Source: Bidens hawaiensis (lineage: Eukaryota > Streptophyta > Magnoliopsida > Asterales > Asteraceae). From it: a stretch of DNA of 64,000 bases. The stretch is from contig JAIQDT010001663.1 of the NCBI GenBank assembly GCA_021521415.1, positions 434,001-498,000 on the forward strand, read 5' to 3'. Position numbers and translations under genes: made by a program. Shown here piece after piece: positions 42,573 through 53,713 of the stretch (within the stretch, counting starts at the first letter, position 1; each line of letters opens with the position of its first letter). The notes beneath the pieces were generated by a model that had not been told where the DNA came from, ran no database searches, and worked only from the letters and a program-made list of their open reading frames with translations.

Positions 42573-44151
42573 CTACTGTTTCTCGGCCTGTGTTGAACTC
42601 CCTGGGATGCTCCTCTGATGTACCTGGGCCGGCGGAGGCTCCATCTGAATCTCCTCATCCACCTGCTCCTCTCCATCGACTGTAGGCTTCTCGACAACTC
42701 CTCCTCTAGATCTCTGCTGAATCATGGGCTCATCTCGTGCCCCTGCACCGCTCCTCGTCGTCACAGCCTTCACGAATCCTCTCTGGTTCTGCTCGGTATT
42801 ACTCGGTAGCGTACTCTGCGGCCTCTCATTTAACCGACTGGCAATCTCCCCCATCTGCCGCTCGAGATTCTGAATTGACGCTGCCTGATTCCTCATGAAT
42901 TGCTCGTATTCGCGGAACTTCTCCTGCGTCTCCTTGTGTCGGGAATCCTCACGCGCCATAAGCTGCGACAACATCTGCGTCTGCTGCGCCATCATCTCCT
43001 CTAAAGTGGGCTTCTTCTCCCCACTGCTCGCCCCCTCACCGGCATCCTGAAACAAACTCTGACGCTGCTGATAACCTGACTGATTGCCGCTCCTCCAGTT
43101 CGAGTTCTGATTGCCTCTCCATCCCGAATTATAAGAATTGAAAGAATTAGGATTTCGGTTTGGATTTCCTATGAAGTCTACGGCCTCCTCCTGCGAATTG
43201 ACTGGGCACTGAACGGTATCATGCCCTCCTCGACAAATCTCACACAACTTGCTCTTCGTCTGCAAGTCCTTCACAATCTTCGCTAGCGCCTCGACCTGTG
43301 CCGTCAGTGCGGTGTTCGTGTCCACATAATGCATGCCTCGTGAGATGGAATCGACGGTCTTACCTCCTCTGGCGGGTGGTCTCTGGTACCCACTCATAGC
43401 TAACCCGTTAAATAAAGCGATACACTCATCAAATTTCCTCCCGCCGCCGTGTCGAGCATACTCTGCGTCGCGTACGTCACTCCATTATAAAATTTTTCGA
43501 CGACCGCCCAATCTTGCAAGCCGTGGTTCGGGCACAACGCTAATAAATTCTTGAATCGCTCCCAGGTCTCGTAAAACTCTCTGTGTCCTCCATCTGGAAA
43601 GAATGTATTTGGTTACGCAAACGAGCGGCTTTAGCCGGAGGATCGTAATTTTCAAGAAATTGGGACTGCATGGCAGCCCAAGTAGCAATAGAGCCCTGTG
43701 GGAGGGACTCGAGCCAGAGACTCGCTTGATCAGCGAGTGAAAACGGAAAGATGCGGAGCTTAACGGCGTCTTCGGAAACGCCCGCAAGATGGAAAGTGTC
43801 GCAAATACGCACGATGCGGGTGAGATGAGAGTGCGGGTTCTCATGAAGCAACCCGTGAAACTGAGCAGAATGAGCAATGGTATTTAGAATGTTCGACGGG
43901 ATCTGCCAGTTCGTAGCAACTCCAATGGCGGGTGGTGCGATGCTGGATCTCGAGCCAGCATTGGCCGGTCGGGCCCGGTCCGCGACTGTCCTCCTCGGTG
44001 GAATGTCGCCCATGATCCTATCCCTATCGTCGGGGTCAACGGATGAAGAAGTGGACGAGGGTGAAACGGGACGATGTCTCTCACGAAACTCTCTCTCTGG
44101 CTCGGGAAATGCTTCAGTGTCGGGTGGTCCACGAGATCGAGTCTGTCGCAT
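42573..44151 (-). pseudogene. Ty3/ATHILA-like Gag with two frameshifts
   Basis: It starts MRQTRSRGPPDTE at 44151. The capsid-like part reads WQIPSNILNTIAHSAQFHG, FPFSLADQASLWLESLPQG and FLENYDPPAKAARLR. The frame slips near 43560 into ALCPNHGLQDWAVVEKFYNG and back near 43395 before MSGYQRPPARGG. The zinc knuckle is CEICRGGHDTVQC (C-x2-C-x3-H-x4-C, one residue short of the usual form). A Q-rich region likely to form a coiled coil follows (REYEQFMRNQAASIQNLERQ). It ends at TAG 42573-42575, and the protease frame continues in the same phase. It forms the particle in related elements; the two slips probably inactivate this copy. Confidence 0.82.
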
Positions 44152-46096
44152 AAAACTATAATTAGGAATAATATTATCTAAACTATTCTAACAAATAAGC
44201 AAAATAAAACAAAAATAATTACAAGTAGCACAAAAGGTAAGTCCTAACTCGGATTGCTCTCAAAACGCCTAAAACCGTGTCCCCGGCAACGGCGCCAAAA
44301 ACTTGATGTGTGTCGGATAACCCTATATTAATGACCCTCACAACTAAGCTTTAATATTAAAACGAAAATCCTAAAACCACACACAACCGGCAAGTGTACC
44401 GATCGCAAGTAGTATAGACTTAGGAAGTCCGAGTATCGAACACGTGGACACGTCAGAACGCTAAAGATCACTAACCCTAGACGAGACCTACCTTAGAATA
44501 ATAATTAATTGATTTTTGAATTCTTTTAACTTAACTGAACTAACTGGATTAACTAACAAAACTTACCAAATATAGAAAACTTAACGGAAAACTAACTGTG
44601 TTAACTTCGGGTGGAGAAAAACGTCTACGTAGGTCTGAATCAAATTGTAGGCCTAACAAGCTAATGGATTGAATAACTTCAAGACACCGGTCCCTAAAGA
44701 TGACACGACTAAGGATCGCTCGGGCTCACTGGATCACCTCTCGGTCTCACTCAACAAGCGTAAACTACTCAAAATCGCCTAAAACGACCAAACCGGGAAA
44801 TAATTGCTAACGTGTTCTAATGAAAGATCACCTCTCGGTCTCACCAACACTCGACCCTAATGGTAATGAATACTACACAACCAAGGATAGAGGAACAATT
44901 CAACTTAAACCAAAATAGATCAACTAGTCGCTCAAATACCTAAACCTGACAAGAAACGAACTCGCTCTCGCGCAATTCCTATTCTAGCATGCAATGGCAA
45001 TGAGACGACCCTACTTCCTATCACCTCTCGGTCTCAAGAAAGATGTTTAACCGCTGTACTTTAATCACAAATTCACGCAACAAAACCCTACGGTGGTACC
45101 TACCGCAAACAAACCCTAAACACAAAGTCTAGAATCAAACAATGCACCGATCAATCAATACAAAACTAATCAATCAACACACGGAGTTTATGCAATGAAT
45201 CACCAAAATTTCCAGCCCTTAAACACAACCTATTTCATGTCTAAATCAAACTTTACAATAGCAATTCAAGTCCCTTAATCAAACAATCCACTAAACTCAT
45301 CAAAACTCAACAATTTTCATCTTCCCTAGGTAGAACTAACAAGTTTAGCCGAACATAGTTTTTGGACAGCAGCTAATGATCAAATAAAACATCATAAAAC
45401 TCCTACTAATCATCTCAAATATCATTCAACAATCAACAATACTCATAAACAATTCAATCTATCAATCAATTGCAAAAACTAGTAAACAATTGAACAAGAT
45501 AATCAAAGTAATGAACAATGTGAAAAAATGAAGGATATATGATGAATTCCCGGCCGTTCCTTGCTGAGTAAACTGATGTCGAACCTTCCCGAGGCTAGAT
45601 TCTTGTGTATTCTTCCTTCCCTAGCCGTCACACGATCAAACCCTAGCCGAACAACACTTTTTTTTCTTTTCTTTTCTTCCTGCTGCTGTTGGTTGCTGCT
45701 GTTGTTGCTGCTGTGCTGCTGTTGGCTGCTGTTGTGCTGCTGTTGTGCTGCTGTTGGCTGCTGTTGTGCTGCTGTTGGCTGCTGTTGTGCTGCTAAATCC
45801 GATCAGCAGCTCTCTTTAGGCTCATTAGGGTTTTAATTTTTTTATATAATATAATATAATATGGTCTTGGGCCTCCATGATGCATACGGGTCGGGCCTTG
45901 AGCTTTGTCTTGAACTTGTATGCGTAAAAGGCTCGTAGAATGCTCGAAAAGTCCCGGTTTTCTTCTTTCTTTCACTCAAAACCTACAAGATTAATAAATG
46001 TATGTAAAACCTATCTAAAACGAGTTAAAACATATAAAATATAATATAATACGTAGATAAAACGTGCGGAAAATACGAGTGCTTTACAACACATCA

Positions 46097-46595
46097 AGTG
46101 GATGCGAGATTCACATGAAACACGATTTATAAACCATTAAAGATGATAAAGGTAAGCTTTTGATGAAGGTGACAAGGACCAAGAACCGATTGTACAAGAT
46201 TAGCCTTAAGATAACAAGTCCCGATACACAAGCTATCATTGGAATGAAGAATTTTACAGGTCGGGATTTTCAAAGAATTGAACTGAAAGAAAACAAGCCA
46301 GTTACGAGTCAGATTCCAATCATAGATCCAAGTTCCAAAATTCAAAGTCCAAAGAAAAGTGTTCAAGAAACTTAACGCATGGTTAAGAAAGTGATTCAAG
46401 CTCAGCGGAAGGCGTCTAATGATCAAACGAAGCAAGTGTTTCTTCAAGCTAAGTGGAGCCGAAAGAAAACTGTAAGAGATCATGAAAGGCCTTGGTGGAA
46501 TCAAGAAAAGGATGGCAAGCGTGATGTTGAAGACCCGCCAATTAGTAGAAACTTAGGGGGTGAGTCGGATACAACAATTGGGGGGAGGGGTCGAT
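46097..46595 (+). pseudogene. Remainder of the copia element: pre-integrase region and tail
   Basis: After the Ty3-type insert, coding resumes with GCEIHMKHD, then KLLMKVTRTKNRLYKI, the GAG-pre-integrase region of copia. It is followed by K/Q-rich sequence to a stop at 46373 and another short open stretch (46379-46580). No integrase core, reverse transcriptase or RNase H is present before the purine tract, so the copia pol was deleted before or after insertion. Confidence 0.7.
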
Positions 46596-46891
46596 TGTTG
46601 GCTCAATTGTTGTTTGGCGCAAGTGTAAGGCCCAACCCAAGAAAAATTAAAAGGGTTTTATTATATTAGGTAATATCTTAGCTAGCAAGTTAGGTTAGTC
46701 TATATAAACCAAGTTATGGTTAGACACTAAAAATCATGAAGTTGATGCAACCAAGTTAGGGTTTATCAAGAGTCAAACCGAGTTAGGGTTTGAGAGTCGT
46801 AATCAGTTTTTTGAGTAATATTTTCTGATTCATATAAGCAAGAGTTATTCATTTAGTTCGTGTTTGATTATCGATCTGGGACTTGATGTTT

Positions 46892-47637
46892 GCCATATGG
46901 TTTATTCTGACCATATAATCTGTATTTTTTTTAGTTTTGGCTATAAAATTTCTCTTTGGTTTGTGAGCCTGATTTCATGTCTGTTGTACGCATGTTATGT
47001 AGTTGTTGGTAAGGAACCACTAGAGTGCTGAGAAGCTTAGAACTAGGGATTTTTGAGGGCCTATGCTTATTATCAGGCCTGGCCATGGGGGAAGGCTAGG
47101 AGGGCTTAGGTCCCAGGCCCACTCCCCCTTAGGGCCCATGGGTTTTTAAAAACTTTTTATATATTTAATTAGTTTTAGGCCCGTCACCAACGTTTGAAAA
47201 AAATAAAAATGATAATAAGCTAGCTCGTTCTCATAACTCAGAAGATGCTACCAACCACCGATGCTTAAACCTAACGCCAAATCTGCCTTCTTCCCTTTGC
47301 CGACAACTTTCTTCCATTCTCCGGCGGCCTTTTGCGGCTCTTCCCTTCACTGTCGTTGCGGTCCGACACCGTCTCCGAGTTCTCATCTCTAATAGTCCGG
47401 CTTCTGAGCTTCATTTCCTGACTTCCTGCACAATCACTTACCATGTTAATATCATAATATGTTTTAAAATTTATAGTTAAGACTTTCAGATTTTATAATT
47501 AGATTCTATATTTTCATTATTTAGTTATACTAATTGGTTATTAATAAACAATAATTTAGTATAAATGTTGTCTACTTGTCTTTACCTATTCTTGAATTAA
47601 TATTATTAGTTATCAATTTTTATTTTTTAAGATATCA
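46892..47637. other. No intact gene; possible hAT terminus
   Basis: Near 47075 the sequence CAGGCCTGGCCATGGG could be the end of a hAT element whose protein fragment follows at 47638. 47240-47420 is C/T-rich without an ORF. No target duplication was found. Confidence 0.4.
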
Positions 47638-47868
47638 TGCCTCCTAAGCCTAAACATTTATCCAGTAGTCAAAAACGTAAAAAGATGAAAATAGAAGAAT
47701 GTGAAGATACGTAAGTTTTTCCAAAAACAACCTCAAAGTTGTAATGTTAATGAAAAAAATGTACATTTTGATGAAGATGATCATGGTAATGTTAAAGGGC
47801 ATGAAGCTAATGATAGTATGAATGGAGATGCTCATGATCATGCTAAACAAAAAACGTTTGTTTTGTTT
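47638..47868 (+). pseudogene. N-terminal fragment of a ZMYM1-like hAT transposase
   Basis: MPPKPKHLSSSQKRKKMKIE is the basic start typical of plant hAT proteins annotated as zinc finger MYM-type 1-like. A stop (TAA 47711-47713) follows in that frame. The next frame continues with IRKFFQKQPQSCNVNEKN and an acidic D/H/N-rich stretch to about 47865. The TTF zinc finger and the transposase core are absent, so it is a truncated, frameshifted piece. Confidence 0.5.
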
Positions 47869-48334
47869 TATTGTTATCGCATTTGTCTAAATTATATAAG
47901 AGTTTTGATTATGTACTTCAGAGCCTTTGGTTTTTCATGTCCTGGGCCTACTCTTTTATTTGTATTCTCAGAGAACGTCCTATTTATTACATTTGCAGAT
48001 TTGGGCCTAAAATTTTGGTCCATCTATAGCAGCTCTTGTGAGTTGAGAAACCGACACTATTAATTTGCAATTTTCAGTTTGTCATATGATTAAGCTACTT
48101 CTATTATTAAGTTAGTGGGTAGTATCCTTTTTGTTCAAAGCTTGCATAGTAGTAGTACATTACAACGATTTCATTTCTAAGATTGGGGTGGCTGAAGTGA
48201 ACCAATTTGCTTTAGGGGCATAACTGTATTTGTACATGATTTTATTGTTTGAGATTTTTGATTTTGTTTTACACCATGGTGAAGATTGTATGTGGATAAA
48301 TTAATTTTGACTTGTAAAATCGTATGATGAGAAT

Positions 48335-48517
48335 TAGGGATGAGCAAATGGCACCGGGTATTCTCGGTACCAATTTGGTACCTACTTTTTGAGTTTTTCG
48401 GGACCCGTACTTTCATTACGTACAGGTATTTTGGGTTGATTTACCTACAGCTAGTACCGGGCACTTTCAGTATCCCGTTTTTTACGGTTTTTAGTATCGG
48501 TACCGAGCTCATCCATA
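48335..48517. mobile_element. 183-bp hAT-type MITE
   Basis: The ends are TAGGGATGAGCAAATG on the left and, inverted, TATGGATGAGCTCGG on the right, with GGTACC/CGGTAC motifs inside. The flanking 8-mers ATGAGAAT (48327-48334) and ATAAGAAT (48518-48525) differ at one base, as expected of an older hAT insertion. Confidence 0.7.
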
Positions 48518-49140
48518 ATAAGAATATAAAATAGGTTGATGCATGGATCTATTACTGTATTTGATTTTGTTTTTGTTCAAATTTGTTTGTGTTTTCTATC
48601 ACACTGATTGGTGATGTTAATCTTATCAGTTTTGGTACTTGATTTTTGTAGGTTGTTATTTTACGAGATATTTCCTACGTGCTTTACTCGCTGGTATCGA
48701 AGGTATAGTTTTTAGATATCGTGATTGTGTATTTTTTTTGGTTTTGTTTTTGTGTAGCATTGAAGGTATAGTATAGATGTTATCTAGGAGGTTGTCATGT
48801 AACAAAAAGTTGATATAAATTTCTGCTTTGTTTATAGACGTTGGTAAGTAAAAGATCTTTATTTAAAGCTTTTGTATTTGGCCTGAAATTCTTGAGTTTT
48901 GACGAATCGATAGTTCCTACCGAAGAACCCTCCCGATTGTCATTGTCACCACATCAACTAAGCTCCAACAGTGCATCTGTAAGTTGGCCAATTTATTTCA
49001 ATTTCTTTTTCTTAACTGAAGTGGAACTATAATTTTATGTGATTTTATGCTAAAATTTCTTCCAACAAAATTACAAAACCTTAAATATCCGATCTTTATC
49101 CTTTTCAAAACAGATGAAATTCATTGACTCCTGCAACAAC
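48518..49140. other. No gene recognised
   Basis: AT/T-rich. A short open stretch at 48841-48975, rich in Ser/Leu (EEPSRLSLSPHQLSSNSAS) and followed by GTAAGT, might be an exon remnant, but there is no family match I can name. Confidence 0.45.
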
Positions 49141-49690
49141 AATTTGTCAACCCACGTGATGCCATAGTTTCTGTTAAATGAGTTTCGCGATTTATTTTTA
49201 TCTAATTTTTAAATATGTTTAATGTCACAGTTTTCGTTTCTTGTGATAAACCGCGCTTAAGAACCAAGGCAGCAAATCGAGTCGGTTCAGATTGATATAC
49301 AAATCAGTAAACAAATGCTGTTAAATGGGTTCTGCCATAGCTGCTTTTAAATAAGTTATGCAATTTATATATTTTTTTATCTAATTTTTAAAAATGTTTT
49401 ATGTGATATATTTATTTTCTTTATAAATTGCTTTAACAGGCCGAAACAACAAATCAAGCCGAACCGGTCCAGATAATTTACCAACCAGTAAGCGAATGCT
49501 GTTAAACAGATTTTTGTTGTTAAAGTGCTTGAATGGGCTCTGCCGTAATTTCTGTTAAAGAACTTCTGCAATTTATTTTTCTTCTAACTTTTTAAAATGT
49601 GTCATGTAGTAAATTTATATCTTTTATATACCGTTTTAACGGGCCACAACAAGCTAAGCCCCACCAGTTCAGATTCATATTAATGGAAGG
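49141..49690. repeat. About three degenerate ~190-bp tandem repeats
   Basis: Each copy runs from a GCTGTTAAATGGGTTCTGCC-like start, through TTTTTATCTAATTTTTAAA, to a GGGCCACAACAA...CAGTTCAGAT-like end. Copies start near 49141, 49315 and 49510 and differ by many substitutions and indels. No coding content. Confidence 0.6.
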
Positions 49691-49850
49691 TGATATGTTA
49701 ATTACCTCAAATATTGATTAATGCTTGATTGCTTTCTATTCACCTCTCCAGAATATATATAGGCACATAATAATACTTGTGTCAAAGATTTGACACACAA
49801 ATAAGAAAATAATATAATACAATATTAACAAATATTCGGTTACTAATATA

Positions 49851-52800
49851 CCCCCTCAGTCTAGGAGTAGGGTCACGGATGCTAATACTGGAACGAAAAT
49901 CTTCAAACAATGCTCGAGGTAATCCTTTCGCGAAGATGTCAGCACACTGATATCAAGAAGGAACATGTGAGACGCGAATCTGACTCCATTGTACGTGCTC
50001 CCGAACAAAATGAATGTCAATCTCGATATGTTTGGTGCGTTGGTGCTGAACCAAGTTTCCTAAAAGATAAACGGCACTAACATTGTCACAATAAACCATG
50101 GAGGCCTGTGATGGGGGACAACCTAATTCTAGCAACAGATTACGAATCCAATAAGTTTCAGCAATGATATTTGCCACCCCACGATATTCAGCTTCAGCAC
50201 TGGAACGAGAAATAGTGGGCTGTCTGTTTGAGCACCATGAGAAGAGATTATCCCCGAGGTAGACACAATAGCCAGATGTGGAACGGCCAGTGTCTGGACA
50301 ACCCGCCCAATCCGCATCAGTGTATGAGACTAGTGTAGAAATAGAACCACGATGCATGTATAAGCCCTTTGCCAATGTACCTTTACATACCGGAGAATAC
50401 GACGAAACGCATGCATATGATCACTTTGTGGAGCATGCATGTGCATGCAAATCTGCTGCACAGCATAAGATATGTTGGGACAAGTGAATGTCAAATATTG
50501 GAGGGTACGCACAAGACGAAGATACAGGGTCGGATCATCAAGAAGATCCCAGCGGTATTGCTTAGTTTGCTGGCAGTGTCCACAGGTGTGTGGACTGGAT
50601 TGCAATGCTCCACATTTGCACGTTTTAAAATATCAAGTGCATATGATGTCTGAGAGAGAAAAATTCCATTCGGATCCTATGATTCTGATAGCCCCAAAAA
50701 GTAACTCAATTGCCCTAGGTCCTTCATAGCAAATTCAGTCGAAAGGTGTGTTAACAACTGTTGCTTTAGCATAGATGAAGACGTAGTAAGGATAATGTCG
50801 TCTACATATAAGAGAAGATATGTACTATTGCCTATAGATGAAAAGTGAGTTGTCACATGAGCTTTAATGAAATCCCAAAGTGGTCACGTACTTCGTGTAT
50901 CGTTGATACCATGCTTGTGGGGCTTGCTTTAAACTGTACAACAATTTCTTCAAGTGACAAACATGGTTTGGTAAATGAGGGTGACAAAATTCCATTGGTT
51001 GATACATAAAAACTGTCTATGATAGTACCATGAAGAAATGCGTTCTTCATATCGAGTTAACTAATATCAAAACCATGAAATAATGCAATACTAATGACAA
51101 TCCGATAGTGGTCGGTTTAACAACCGGACTAAACATCTCATCACAATCTACTCCCACCTATTGAGATCTACCATCAAATACCAAGAAAGCTTTATATCGA
51201 TCAAGATAACCATCCGATTTAGTTTTATGTTTAAAAATCCACATGCATCGAATGACATTCATGTGTGGCTGACGAGGTACTAGCTCCCATGTCTCATTCT
51301 CAATAAGAGCATTGAACTCGTCTGTTACGACACGGGTCCAAATTTGGTTATTTAAGGCTTCGATCGGGTTACAAGGGATAGGTTAGAAAGTGGTGTGAGT
51401 GTGTAAATTAAATGTAGGTTAAGGTTTGGTGATGCTGGCCATACCTCGAGTGGTCATGGTACGAGTAGGTGGAGGTGGTGATATGGGTGGAGGAGATGAA
51501 GTAGAGTCAGTGTTTGATGCAGACGGGGAGAATGGTGGAGTAGATACGGGTGAGAGTTGGGTAGGAGTCAGTGATGTATGAACGGGTGGGATATGGGTAT
51601 GCGTAGAAGGTTGTGACTCGGCCATAGAAAAGGAGGAATTTTGGGCCGGAAGAGATGAGGGAGTTTGGGCTGTAGTGGGGGATGTGAGTTGGGTTGTAGG
51701 GGATGAAGGTGTAGGTGTGGGCTATTAGGCCTAAGATGAGGTGGTATGGGTGGGAAAACTGGGCCAGAAGGGAGGGGCGTAGTCTGAGAGGTTAGAGTGT
51801 AAGAAATGTCATGAGGGTTGTGGTGTGTTTAGAGTGGCGAAAGGAAATATGGACTCATCGACAACGACGTGCCTAGAGATAATTATTTTCTTGGTGGAAA
51901 GCTCATAGCATTTATACCCCCTATGGTTGTAGGGATATCTAGGAAGACACAAAGAGAGGAACGGGCTTGTAGTTTGTTTAGGGAGGCCGAGGGGAGTAGT
52001 GGATAACAGAGAAACCCGGAAGTGTGGTGGTGATCATATGTGGGATGTGTGTGATAGAGTAGGTGAATAGGGGTGTAATTGTGTTTAGTTTTACTTGGTA
52101 TAATATTAATAAGGTAGGTGGCTAATTGTAAAGCATGATGCCATAAATTTTCGGGTACGGAAGTGTGGGTGAGAAGGGTGAGAATGATATTATTAATCGA
52201 GCGTATGTTTCTTTCGGCTTTACCGTTTTGCGATGAAGTGTAAGGACAAGAGTGGCGGAATGACATACCATTTCTGGAGCAAAATTCATGAAATGGCCAA
52301 TTATTATATTCGGTGTCGTTGTCGTATTGAAATGTCTTTATGGGAAGGTTGAATTGTGTTTGTATGTATTTATGGAAATTAAGAAAGATAGCAAAGACAT
52401 GTGATTTATTGTTTAAGGGAAAGGTCGATAAGTAGTGTGTGAAATCATCAAGAAATAGCACGTAGTAATGGTGACCACCGGTACTAAGTACCAGAGAGGT
52501 CCATATATCACTATGTATAATGTCAAAAGGCAGTTGCGTAAAAGATAAAGAATCATAAAATGGTAATTTAACATGTTTCCCAAAATGCAAGACTGACAAA
52601 TACGTTTACCACAAGGATTTTCAACAGAAATAACATGTTGTTTATTCAAAAACTATAATAAATCACATCTAGGATGACCTAGTCGTTTGTGCCATAAATC
52701 CGATGAGAGAGTAGCAAAGGTAGTGGGACTGGTGAACTGGGTGTCGATTGTGAGATTGAGAGGGTAGAGATCGCCCGGTACTATTGCTGCTGGGGATTGG
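49851..52800 (-). pseudogene. Ty1/copia pol, 5'-truncated and broken
   Basis: Read on the minus strand from 52800, this has the pre-integrase motif (WHKRLGHP, CQSCILG). The integrase follows (IIHSDIW, DDFTHYLSTFP, QYDNDTEY, SQNGKAERN), then a P/S/T-rich linker (51625-51419) and reverse transcriptase pieces with YVDD at 50809-50798 ([10 protein letters not shown]). RNase H comes last (YTDADWAGCPDTGRSTSGY, SSAEAEYRG, HIEIDIHFVREHV), ending in ADIFAKGLP. Many frameshifts and stops separate the pieces; one, TGA at 49953, lies where an Arg is usual. A purine tract (inverted CCCCCTCAGT, 49851-49860) marks the 3' end, and LTR-like DNA continues to about 49690. Gag and the 5' LTR are missing. Confidence 0.85.
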
Positions 52801-53713
52801 AATCCGCGTTAGGTAATCCTTCACAAGAAAACCAAAGGGATCAAATTATATAGTATTCAAACCTATAGGTCAAAGTAGAACATACGACATATCATCTGTA
52901 ACCTTAAGCGGTCAACGTAACCAATGTGACGATTACCTTCCCAAAATTATCAATCCGAATTCACGGTGACTTCGCTGATAAATTAAGAAATTCCAAATTA
53001 TTTAATTATTTTGATTTAAATGTTTAGATGGTGATCCATGGATACTCCAACTATCCATTTTCTCAATCCGTTTTAGTTATGATATTTTGTTGGATTATTA
53101 TAATCCGTGGTAGTTCACGCTACAATTACCCATATTCGCATTCGTTAATTGGTTATTTAGTAGAACCATTTAAAATTCCATGGAAAGAGCATGGGCGGTT
53201 CAACTCCATTATCTCGATGATTCGTTATTTAGTTGGGCCAACGAAATGCAATGGAAAGCTTATGGGAATCCCAACTCACAAATTTATTTTGGTATGCTAA
53301 CAAGTTGATACCAATAAAATGCCATGAACGGCTCATGGAAAGCCCAACCCAACGAGGAAAATTTGTTTATTCAATTATTTACTTGACTTTATCAAAAATT
53401 TATGATTTGATTTATTCATTTTACTTTAATTAATCAAAGCATTTTAATTCTCATGATCCGACATAATCCCTCAGACACAGTTATCACAATTTGTTAAACA
53501 GTTGTCATTTTGTTTTGTTACTTAAATTGTTCTCTCATTTATTTTATTTTATTTTATTCTCAAACTATCAAACACGTTTCAGTTTTCATCCTCAACTTTT
53601 AATTATTAACATTTTATTACTTCATTTTTTGTTTAATCTCGTGTTACTTCTCATTTTTCACAACTTACCCTTCATCTTATAAAACTTTTTTTTTGTCCTC
53701 GTAGAATGCCTTC
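52801..53713. other. No gene recognised; degenerate repeats
   Basis: Between 53025 and 53360, words such as CCATGGAAAGAGCATGGG, GCAATGGAAAGCTTATGGG and GAACGGCTCATGGAAAG recur about every 100 bases, a decayed tandem array. T-rich DNA follows to 53713. Confidence 0.45.

Larger units (their letters stand above)
37907..46096 (-). mobile_element. Non-autonomous Ty3/ATHILA-like LTR element (gag + protease, no RT)
   Basis: It has two long LTRs, 37907-39666 (1,760 bp) and 44304-46096 (1,793 bp), beginning TGATGTGTGTC and ending ACACATCA. I count about fifteen substitutions between them plus a 32-bp difference in a CTG-rich tract, so the insertion is young. The minus strand is sense. The primer site TGGCGCCGTTGCCGGGG (44281-44297, tRNA-Asp type) follows the 5' LTR, and a GTGTGGGGA purine tract adjoins the 3' LTR near 39670. 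Coding is gag, protease and an integrase tail only (44151-41322). 39667-41321 is non-coding. It interrupts the copia pre-integrase coding region, and the flanking 5-mers (AAGGA, AGTGG) do not match. Confidence 0.9.
33768..46886 (+). mobile_element. Ty1/copia-type non-autonomous retrotransposon, hosting two other elements
   Basis: The element is flanked by a 5-bp duplication TGTTT (33763-33767 and 46887-46891). The right LTR is 46596-46886 (291 bp). The left LTR is 33768-33992 plus 36175-36229, split by a CACTA remnant. After the left LTR comes TTGGTATAAGATCC, a decayed initiator-Met primer site. Before the right LTR is a purine tract, GGGGGGAGGGG (46580-46590). The body holds gag (36660-37809) and, after a nested Ty3-type element (37907-46096), the pre-integrase region (46097-46375). 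Integrase, reverse transcriptase and RNase H are absent: only about 500 bases separate the pre-integrase part from the purine tract. LTRs end ...CTTGA, not CA, in both copies. Confidence 0.82.

Noticed and set aside
39163..45836. Leu/Cys-rich ORFs in both LTRs
   Set aside because: They are translations of the CTG/TTG tract within LTRs.
37902..46101. 5-bp target duplication for the nested Ty3-type element
   Set aside because: The flanks read AAGGA and AGTGG and do not match, so no duplication is claimed.
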